The position numbers and the translations under genes are program-made. A DNA stretch of 33,986 nt from Alphaproteobacteria bacterium (GTDB taxonomy: Bacteria; Pseudomonadota; Alphaproteobacteria; Elsterales; Elsteraceae), in assembly GCA_004292755.1 (NCBI GenBank), contig RDXE01000066.1, forward strand, positions 1-33,986. Direction: 5' to 3'. Shown here piece by piece: positions 1 to 5,806 of the stretch. Numbering within the stretch: position 1 is the first letter of the stretch; every line of letters starts with the position of its first letter. The notes under the pieces were generated by a model. The model did no database searches. It was not told where the DNA came from and saw only the letters and a list, made by a program, of their open reading frames with translations.

Positions 1-624
1 GCCTTCCGCCTGGAGGTGATGCGCACCCAGCCGGAGATGTTCTCACTCGCAGAATGGCGGGCCTTGGCGGGCTTCGCCGCCACCGACGATGAGGCTTTCA
101 ACACCAAGCGCTTCAATCCGCTGCAACCACGTGTACCGGCAGGCAACCCAGGTGGAGGCCGCTGGACTGATGGCGATGGCGAGGTAACATTCGTTCAAGG
201 TCGTCGACCGCGACCGCCGCGCAGTGATCAAGCACCACGACCACCGAGCGAGCAGCAGCGGCCACCCAATCAGCCTAACCTGCAGACCCATCGAGAGCGC
301 CAAGACAGGTATGTCGACCCTCAGCCTGAGCTTCGCCGCGTGCTGGAGCGATCGACGCCAGATAAAGCGGACGCCAAGCAGTTTATCTACGTGCGTCCTG
401 GGACAGTCGAGGACTTAATGAGTGATTTTGATGCTATCGCTCGAGGCTCTCGAATAACAGAGACGCAAACATCGAAAGGGCGACTTCGACATGCTACGCT
501 TCCTGATGGTAGAACCGTTGTGGCGCGCGAGCATAGCTCCGACGGGCGACCGACCTTAGAGATCCAAGTACCAGAAGGTTATCCTGATCCTGCCCTTCCC
601 AGCCGAATAAAGGTACTCTACTAA
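1..624 (+). CDS. Portal/minor-head C-terminus fused to toxin-like domain (5' partial)
   Basis: The reading frame is open to the window edge, so the start is missing and about 207 residues are visible. The first part (residues about 1-50) contains SLAEWRALAG and then RVPAGNPGGGRWTDG. A stretch of this kind is typical of the C-terminal end of alphaproteobacterial phage portal or minor head proteins, where it acts as a linker to variable domains. A proline/arginine-rich low-complexity spacer follows (about 60-115). The last ~80 residues form a compact domain with LPDGRTVVAREHSS, GRPTLEIQVP and a final RIKVLY. This layout resembles small RNase-like C-terminal domains of polymorphic toxins. The stop overlaps the next start as TAATG, so the two genes are translationally coupled, as expected of a toxin and its immunity protein. 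The phage-linker reading is fairly firm. The toxin activity is inference; the C-terminus could instead be an ordinary structural extension. Confidence 0.6.
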   Translation, partial: AFRLEVMRTQPEMFSLAEWRALAGFAATDDEAFNTKRFNPLQPRVPAGNPGGGRWTDGDGEVTFVQGRRPRPPRSDQAPRPPSEQQRPPNQPNLQTHRERQDRYVDPQPELRRVLERSTPDKADAKQFIYVRPGTVEDLMSDFDAIARGSRITETQTSKGRLRHATLPDGRTVVAREHSSDGRPTLEIQVPEGYPDPALPSRIKVLY

Positions 625-1184
625 TGACAACCTATAGCAACGAGCTTGATGAGTTCCTGGCGATCGCAAAGGAACTTTCATTCGGATATGCGCGGTTGCG
701 CGTGTCTGCAATCGAGGCGCGCGGCTGGGTGGGGATACCACTTTGGTGTTCTTTAATTCCAAGTTGGGATGAGGTTACGACTCTGATTTTGGCACTCTCC
801 AAGTGCGGTGTTGATAAACTAGCGTGGATTGGGACTGAACAGTATGAGGTCACAGATAATCCAATCCAAGCTTTGACGAAGCAAAATATTCAAGATGCCG
901 AATTCAATCAGCCTCTAGTTCGCATAATGATTTCTGGAAACAAAAATTTTATCATGACTAGTGATACCGATTTACTCAGGTACGCAGCTGGCCCGATTGG
1001 TTTAATGGAAGGAATTTATGGAAAACCGTTATCAAAATACTTTGATGAAATGGAAGAACACACATCTTCAGAGTATTTCCGGGTTAGAATTCCGGCGCAG
1101 CTCCAGGAGGACTGGCTGCAAGATATTGCTGATTTGCGCAACCTGCTGGGTAGCGTCGAGGCTAAGCGTTCGCCTGCTACATAG
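624..1184 (+). CDS. Probable immunity protein (hypothetical)
   Basis: This gene encodes 186 residues and starts at the ATG of TAATG, overlapping the stop of the toxin-like gene by one base. I do not recognise the family. The protein is acidic and soluble, with no signal peptide or membrane segment. It has an internal WIGTEQYEVTD stretch and an acidic C-terminal helix region (EDWLQDIADLRNLLGSVEA). Its DNA is clearly poorer in G+C than the phage genes downstream, with many A/T-ending codons, which suggests recent acquisition. Position, coupling and composition are what one expects of an immunity partner for the upstream C-terminal domain. That role is inferred from context only. Confidence 0.55.
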   Translation: MTTYSNELDEFLAIAKELSFGYARLRVSAIEARGWVGIPLWCSLIPSWDEVTTLILALSKCGVDKLAWIGTEQYEVTDNPIQALTKQNIQDAEFNQPLVRIMISGNKNFIMTSDTDLLRYAAGPIGLMEGIYGKPLSKYFDEMEEHTSSEYFRVRIPAQLQEDWLQDIADLRNLLGSVEAKRSPAT

Positions 1185-1243
1185 CCGCGCGGGTAGTGAT
1201 CATGGTAAGGATGGGCGGGCGTTAGGATTCGATGTCAGCCTAG

Positions 1244-1471
1244 TCGACCATAGCCTTCCGTGATCCGGATCCGCGCCGTCCCTATGGTCGCGGGCTGGAC
1301 GAGGTGACGGCCCGCTTCCTGGCAGCGTTCTTCGAGAACCACGCCCGGCCCGACATGATCGTCACTGGCACCCGCGACGCACCGCTGTCCAAGGACGCAG
1401 CGAAGCGCTTGGCGGCTGAGTGGGAGAGTGGCCATCGCGGTGCGGCCCAGGAACACCGAGCGATAATGTGA
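1244..1471 (+). pseudogene. Orphan fragment of HK97-type phage portal gene
   Basis: A frame opens after a TAG at 1241-1243 and runs to TGA at 1469-1471. It encodes about 75 residues with no credible start near the homologous part. It reads AFRDPDPRRPYGRGLDEVTA, then RFLAAFFENHARPD, and KRLAAEWESGHRGAAQEHR. The order YGxG-L, FF-NGARP-like, and a final xAEWE-xHRG-xxxHR is the middle of HK97-family portal proteins (clip/stem region). Both the portal N-terminus and C-terminus are missing, so this is a remnant. It lies downstream of what looks like another portal C-terminus, which suggests a partial duplication left by recombination around the toxin/immunity module. Confidence 0.6.
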
Positions 1472-1738
1472 GTCATGATTTCAAACAAAGAAAGTATTGG
1501 TAGGACAACTGACGCAGATCGACTGCGATCCTCCGGTATTCTCTACGCTGCGGTTCTGATGCGCATCAGCGCTTAGCTGCAGCCACGACTGGTTCGGCAG
1601 GCTGGCATCCCCGCGGCGGGTGCCGGGCCGAGCTGGCACATCCGATCACGTCTGACCCGGACCCGAGTGCGTGACCAGGGATGGTTCACGCAGAGCGCTG
1701 GGTGCGGCTGTCGTCTGTCTCATCTCAGGAGAACCAAG
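1472..1738 (+). other. Gene-poor scar between portal remnant and neck genes
   Basis: I see no supportable gene in these ~267 bases. The prohead protease and major capsid genes that normally follow a portal are absent here. The stretch contains a perfect 14-base palindrome at 1556-1569. At its end is a good ribosome binding site (AGGAGA, about 1728-1733) for the next gene. The frame of the next gene is open back to about 1577, but that translation (arginine- and serine-rich) resembles nothing recognisable. Confidence 0.5.
1556..1569. repeat. Perfect 14-bp palindrome CTGATGCGCATCAG
   Basis: CTGATG and CATCAG flank a central CG and are exact reverse complements with no loop. The site lies ~170 bases ahead of the first neck gene. 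Such symmetry would suit a dimeric DNA-binding protein or a recombination site; no function can be assigned. Confidence 0.3.
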
Positions 1739-2137
1739 ATGATCTTGTTGACGCAGGCACCAATCACGGTGCCCCGCGCAGAAGAGCCGTGCCCGCCAGT
1801 TGGTGGCTTTGCACGCCTAGCCCCCCTGGACCTGTTTGCCCGGCTGGATGTCCAGGGATCGCCGGGTGCGCTGGTGCGGGTGCGGGTACAGACATCCCTG
1901 GATGGTGGGCTCACCTGGTTCGATCTGGCGGTCTTTGCCTTCACCGGTGCCGGGATGCTGGCAGCGCGCCTGCCCGGCACCTCCGCCTTGGCGCCCAGCG
2001 CCTTGCCACCGCTGGCCGATGGTCAGTCGCGCGACGGACCGTTTGGCAATCGATTGCGCGCCACAGTGGAAAGCACGGGCACTTGGGGACTCGGCACGTT
2101 GGTCACGGTGTTGGCCGGGGCAGGTGGGCCATGTTGA
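1739..2137 (+). CDS. Small phage structural protein, neck region
   Basis: The gene encodes 132 residues from the ATG at 1739, which has AGGAGA just upstream. An upstream in-frame extension exists, but it looks non-coding and lacks a ribosome binding site. The sequence is a beta-rich, hydrophobic, glycine/alanine-rich protein with VRVRVQTSLDGGLTWFDLAVF. This resembles small phage proteins encoded between capsid and connector genes, or decoration-type beta sandwiches. Its ATGTTGA junction makes the stop overlap the start of the connector gene, so the two are cotranslated. The exact role is unknown. Confidence 0.6.
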   Translation: MILLTQAPITVPRAEEPCPPVGGFARLAPLDLFARLDVQGSPGALVRVRVQTSLDGGLTWFDLAVFAFTGAGMLAARLPGTSALAPSALPPLADGQSRDGPFGNRLRATVESTGTWGLGTLVTVLAGAGGPC

Positions 2138-2706
2138 CCACTGTCGCCACGTTGGCCCAGGAACTGGACCGCGATCCAGCCGTGGAGGAGTTGCTGCTGG
2201 CGCGGCTGATCCGCGAAGCCTCTGCCACCATTGAGCGCGCCTGCCAGCGGCGGTTTGGCTATCAGCGCGCTACCGATCGACTGGTCGGCGATGGCGGACG
2301 CATCTTGGTTCTGCCGCGCACACCCGTGCACGAGATCCACGCCATTCACTGCGATGGTGTCCCGGTGCTGGATTGGAGCGTGCTGGACAGTCGTGTTGGC
2401 CTGCTGGATCGCGCCGCCGGGTGGGGTTGGCGTGCGGCGATGAGCTGGTGGGGCGATGGTCCCACCAGTCCGGCGCAGTTTGAAATCGACGCCACCGCTG
2501 GTTTTCGCCTGCCGGGTTGCCTGGAGCGCGATTTGCCAGAGGATCTGGAGCGAGCCTGCCTTGAACTTGCCAAGGCTTGGTGGTGGGCGCGTGGGCGCGA
2601 TCCGTTGGCAACGTCCGAAAGTGCCGGCAGCCTGAGCCACGGCCTGGCCGCTGGTCTGCCCATGGTGGTGGTCGAGTTGCTGCGACCCTGGCGACGGGGG
2701 ATTTAA
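2131..2706 (+). CDS. Phage head-tail connector protein (gp6-like)
   Basis: The protein has 191 residues. It starts at the ATG at 2131, which overlaps the previous stop. The pattern fits the gp6/YqbG-like head-tail connector family: an N-terminal helical part (LLLARLIREASATIERACQRRFG), then a beta part with LPRTPVHEIHAI, and a C-terminal helix LERACLELAKAWWWARGRDP. Such proteins form a ring under the portal that joins head and tail. The next gene starts two bases after the stop, which fits a continuous neck operon. The family call is good; the length is slightly above the usual 100-190 residues. Confidence 0.75.
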   Translation: MLTTVATLAQELDRDPAVEELLLARLIREASATIERACQRRFGYQRATDRLVGDGGRILVLPRTPVHEIHAIHCDGVPVLDWSVLDSRVGLLDRAAGWGWRAAMSWWGDGPTSPAQFEIDATAGFRLPGCLERDLPEDLERACLELAKAWWWARGRDPLATSESAGSLSHGLAAGLPMVVVELLRPWRRGI

Positions 2707-2707
2707 C

Positions 2708-3019
2708 ATGCAAGCCGCGCACTTCCAGGCGCTCCTGCACCGCACCGGCCAGCAGGTCGAGTGGTGGTCGGCCAGCAGCGGCTATCGCTATTGTGGCCCG
2801 GCTGAGGTGCAGGTGATGCAGGCAGCTGCCTTGCCGGGCGGCCTGCCGCAGCCGGCCCTCACGGTCACGGTGCCAGCGGCGGGCGTTCCTCCTGGCGTTA
2901 CGCCCGAGCCGGGCGATGCGATCCAATGGCAGGGCCGTCGGTTCACCATTGAGGGCCTGCCAAGCCCCATCCAGGCGCGTGCCGTCTGCCTTGGCTGGCG
3001 CTGCAACTGCCTTGGTTAG
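2708..3019 (+). CDS. Phage head-tail closure/adaptor protein
   Basis: This is a small protein of 103 residues directly after the connector gene. It starts MQAAHFQALLHRTGQQVEWW and has a central strand-rich part with GDAIQWQGRRFTIEGL. Both fit phage head completion/closure (gp16/SPP1- or HK97 gp7-like) proteins, which are short, beta-barrel-like and usually contain a W-x-G-x-x-Y/F-x-I motif. Gene order (connector, closure, terminator, tail tube) supports the call more than sequence alone does. Confidence 0.65.
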   Translation: MQAAHFQALLHRTGQQVEWWSASSGYRYCGPAEVQVMQAAALPGGLPQPALTVTVPAAGVPPGVTPEPGDAIQWQGRRFTIEGLPSPIQARAVCLGWRCNCLG

Positions 3020-3102
3020 CGGCCCCTCCTAACCAACACGTCTCACCTGCTCGCCTCCCGCCGACTAGCGGCGCTGGAGTGAGCGCCGATACGGAGACTG
3101 CC

Positions 3103-3537
3103 ATGTCGTACCAAGAGGACTGGCAGCGGCTGACCACGCGGTTCCAGGACGCGTGGGTGATGCCCAATCCCGCCGCTCCCCCTGATGTTCTGCCCCGCAC
3201 GCCCGTGGTGCTGGGCGACCAGCCCCAGCCACCCCCGCGCGAGGGCGGTGCCTTTGTGCGTGTGGACCTGCGCCCCGATGGACAGGAGCAGGTCTCTATC
3301 GGTAGCCCCGGTAACGACCGCGTTCGGCGCCGCTGGACTTTGCTGCTGCATATCCACCTGAACCGAACCGCATCGCTGGATCAACTCCACGCCCTCGTCG
3401 ATCACGCCGTCGCTGTGTTCCAGGGCTGGAGCGAGGACCGCCTGATCGCTGCCACGCCGTCCTTGGTCCGTGTGGACCTGCGCGGCGCCTGGAGTGTTGC
3501 CGTCGTCGCCGTGCCGATCAGCCGCGACAGCCCCTAA
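3103..3537 (+). CDS. Phage tail terminator protein
   Basis: The protein has 144 residues. I chose ATG 3103 over the GTG at 3079 because ACGGAGA lies at a proper distance before it. It begins MSYQEDWQRLTTRFQDAWV. The middle has a VDLRPDGQEQ strand and RRRWTLLLHIHLNR, where a minor tail-end protein ring would form its beta-sheet. The helix LDQLHALVDHAVAVFQGWSEDRL follows. Size, fold pattern and place between closure and tail tube genes match tail terminator (gpU/DUF4128-like) proteins, which cap the tail tube and join it to the head. Confidence 0.7.
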   Translation: MSYQEDWQRLTTRFQDAWVMPNPAAPPDVLPRTPVVLGDQPQPPPREGGAFVRVDLRPDGQEQVSIGSPGNDRVRRRWTLLLHIHLNRTASLDQLHALVDHAVAVFQGWSEDRLIAATPSLVRVDLRGAWSVAVVAVPISRDSP

Positions 3538-3565
3538 GCCCCGTCCTGTTCAAAGGAGTATCTCG

Positions 3566-4993
3566 ATGTCCGATACCAACCGCGTGCGCCTTGCCTATGT
3601 GGAGGAGGGAGTGCTGGGACAGACCCCGGCTACTCCCACCCTGCGCACGGCGCGGATCACGGGCGAGAGCCTCGTGTTCCAAATCACCAACACCACGTCC
3701 AACGAGTTGCGTGCCGATCGCATGACCGCTGACCTAGTCCAGACTGGCGCGCAGGTTGGTGGCGACCTCAATTTGGAACTCAGCCACCCGCTTTCCGGCA
3801 GCTTTGTCGGCGACATGATGGCAGCCGCCCTGTTCAATCACTGGGTCGAGCGGCCAGAGCGGATTGGCCCGCCCGCTTGCGGCGCTGTCTCCGGTGGGGC
3901 GACCTTTGGTGTCGCCAGCACCACAGGGTTCGCTGCAGGCCAGTTGATCGCAACCAGCGGCTACACCAGTGCTGCCAACAATGGCCTGTTCCGCATCACG
4001 ACCGTCGGCGCTGGCTTGACCGTGGCAGGTGCCCTGGTGAACGAGCCTGCCACCGCCAACAGCCGGATCAAGCTGGTCGGCCTGGAGGCTGCCAGCGGCC
4101 AAATCAGCGCAGTGGCTGACGGCTTGGCGGCCACAGGTTTGGACTTCACCACCCTGGACCTCGCGGTTGGCCAGTTCATCCGCATCGGCGGTGCCACGGC
4201 AGGTACCCGCTTTGCAACCGCAGGCACCAATGGGTTTGCCCGCATTGCAGCGATTGCCCCGGCAAAGCTGACCCTCGACAACCGGCCGGCGGGCTGGGCG
4301 GCCGATGCGGGAACGGGCGTGACGCTGCACCTGTTCCTCAGCGACCGGCTCGTCAACGGTGTCACCCGGCGCAGCTTCACCATCGAGCGTTGGTTCCAAG
4401 ACTTGACGGCTGAGTTGGTGGTGATGCGCGGCATGGTCCCCGGTCGCTTTGACCTCACCGTCGCTGCCCAGGAGATCGCCACGGCGCAGATCGGCTTTGT
4501 TGGCATGATGGCCGAGCATGCGACAACACCCCTGGGACCAGCCCTGCCCGCCACCGCTGAACCCGTGCTGAATGCCGTTGCCAATGTTGGCCGGATTGCC
4601 GAAGGGGGAGAGACCGTCAGCGGCCCCAACTTCATTCGCCGCTTCACAATGAAGCTGAACAACAGCCTGCGCGAACGCCAGGCCATCGGCACGCTGGGTC
4701 TTGTTGATGTCGGGGCTGGTCGCATCGATTTGTCGGGGGAGATCGAGACCTATTTTGGTTCGTCTGCGCTCTATCAGAAGTACCTCGATGGCGCAGAGAC
4801 CAGCTTGTCAATCCGGGTGGAGGCAGCGGGGCGTGCGCTCGTCCTGCAATTGCCGCTGGTCAAGTTCGAAAGTGGGCGGGTCAATGCGGCGGGGGCCAAT
4901 CAGGACGTGATGGCAGAGCTGACCTGGCGGGCCATCCGCGATCCGCTGACCGACGCGATGATCCTGATCGACCGCTTTGACCGCGCCGCCTGA
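3566..4993 (+). CDS. Phage major tail tube protein
   Basis: The protein has 475 residues. The start is ATG 3566, preceded by AAAGGAG; the 32 extra upstream codons overlap the terminator gene and are not credible. It begins MSDTNRVRLAYVEEGVLGQTP, then TGESLVFQITNTTSNELRADR and QVGGDLNLELS, a pattern typical of phage tail tube proteins of the TTP_13 type. The C-terminus has the tube core again (SGEIETYFGSSALYQKYLDGA, then DVMAELTWRAIRDP). At 475 residues it is longer than a basic tube protein. The middle (about 110-290) is rich in G, A and T and probably encodes surface-exposed inserted domains. It is followed 41 bases later by the chaperone gene. Confidence 0.85.
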   Translation: MSDTNRVRLAYVEEGVLGQTPATPTLRTARITGESLVFQITNTTSNELRADRMTADLVQTGAQVGGDLNLELSHPLSGSFVGDMMAAALFNHWVERPERIGPPACGAVSGGATFGVASTTGFAAGQLIATSGYTSAANNGLFRITTVGAGLTVAGALVNEPATANSRIKLVGLEAASGQISAVADGLAATGLDFTTLDLAVGQFIRIGGATAGTRFATAGTNGFARIAAIAPAKLTLDNRPAGWAADAGTGVTLHLFLSDRLVNGVTRRSFTIERWFQDLTAELVVMRGMVPGRFDLTVAAQEIATAQIGFVGMMAEHATTPLGPALPATAEPVLNAVANVGRIAEGGETVSGPNFIRRFTMKLNNSLRERQAIGTLGLVDVGAGRIDLSGEIETYFGSSALYQKYLDGAETSLSIRVEAAGRALVLQLPLVKFESGRVNAAGANQDVMAELTWRAIRDPLTDAMILIDRFDRAA

Positions 4994-5034
4994 GCCGCGC
5001 GCATCCCCCAAGACTGAGGGAAAGGACGAGTATC

Positions 5035-5433
5035 ATGGACATTCGCAAAGCATTCGCCACCGACCGCACGGCTGAGCAAGAAGGAGTCTGGGTGGCGTTG
5101 GGTGATGGAGCGCGGGTCAAGGTGGCCCGGTTCAACAATCCGCGCCATCGCTCGGTGCTCGATCGCCTGCGTCGCCCCTACCGGTCGCTGCTGATGGCGG
5201 GGCGGGATCTGCCGGAGGATGTTGCCGAAGCGATGGCGGTGGAAGCCACAGCCGAGGCATTGCTGCTGGACTGGGATGGCATCACCGAGAATGGTCAGCC
5301 GCTGGCCTATGGGCGGGAGACGGCACGCCGCCTGCTGGCTGAGCTTCCGGACTTTCGCGACGCGGTGGCCTATCTGGCGATGCAGGCCGAAACCTTCCGG
5401 CGTGAGGCCCTGGAGACCGCGGAAAAAAACTGA
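5035..5433 (+). CDS. Tail assembly chaperone G
   Basis: The protein has 132 residues and starts after GGGAAAGGACGAG. MDIRKAFATDRTAEQEGVWV and VARFNNPRHRS are typical of siphophage tail assembly chaperones of the gpG type. These bind the tape measure protein and recruit tail tube subunits. The rest is helical. The last codons are GAA AAA AAC TGA, which contain a canonical slippery heptamer, so a fraction of ribosomes should shift -1 and make the longer GT form. Size, location just before the tape measure gene and the slippery end make this a strong call. Confidence 0.85.
   Translation: MDIRKAFATDRTAEQEGVWVALGDGARVKVARFNNPRHRSVLDRLRRPYRSLLMAGRDLPEDVAEAMAVEATAEALLLDWDGITENGQPLAYGRETARRLLAELPDFRDAVAYLAMQAETFRREALETAEKN
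5424..5430 (+). promoter_or_regulatory. Programmed -1 frameshift site A AAA AAC
   Basis: Within the zero-frame codons GAA AAA AAC TGA, the heptamer 5424-5430 matches X XXY YYZ exactly. After slippage the next codon is CTG at 5430, and the -1 frame is open from there to TGA at 5787-5789. This would append 119 residues to chaperone G, giving a GT protein of about 251 residues, as in lambda gpG/gpGT. The zero-frame stop lies immediately after the heptamer. Confidence 0.85.
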
Positions 5434-5789
5434 CCTCTCGCCTCGCCTGGGATTTGTCCTGGAGCGAGGCCTCGCACTGGTTGGCAGCGGCAGCGGCGGA
5501 GGCGGGCGAGCCCGTCCCCGCCGACAGTCTGCCGCCCCCGATTCCCGCCGTGCTGGTCCCGGTGCGGGAGGCCTTTGCGCTGCTATCCCGCGCGCGGACG
5601 TGGACCACGGCTGGTCCGCTGCCGATCTCGATGGAGGCGACAGCGGCTTGGATGGCGATGGTTGGTCCCATCGACCCTGACGACCGGATGGAGATGCTGC
5701 ATCTCCTCGCGAGCCTTGACGATACCTGGCTGAGCGACTGGTACCGCCGCCGCGCCGCCGCGGCTGCCGCCGCCCCAGCCTCAGCCTGA
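5430..5789 (+). CDS. Tail assembly chaperone T part (frameshift extension)
   Basis: This frame is entered by the -1 shift at 5424-5430 and encodes 119 residues: LTSRLAWDLSWSEASHWLAA, an alanine/proline-rich stretch, then VREAFALLSRARTWTTAGPLPI. The end is an acidic helical part (DPDDRMEMLHLLASLDDTWLSDWYRRR) and an alanine tail. No good start codon with a ribosome binding site exists inside it; the first apparent start is a TTG at 5454. Translation as a separate protein is therefore unlikely and fusion to G is expected. The GT form normally binds the tape measure protein through this T part. Confidence 0.75.
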   Translation: MTSRLAWDLSWSEASHWLAAAAAEAGEPVPADSLPPPIPAVLVPVREAFALLSRARTWTTAGPLPISMEATAAWMAMVGPIDPDDRMEMLHLLASLDDTWLSDWYRRRAAAAAAAPASA

Positions 5790-5806
5790 CCCCTCGGAGA
5801 CGATGC

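Noticed and set aside
1681-2130. Extended 5' part of the connector frame
   Set aside because: It overlaps the small structural gene in another frame, reads arginine/proline-rich, and ATG 2131 gives the normal connector N-terminus.
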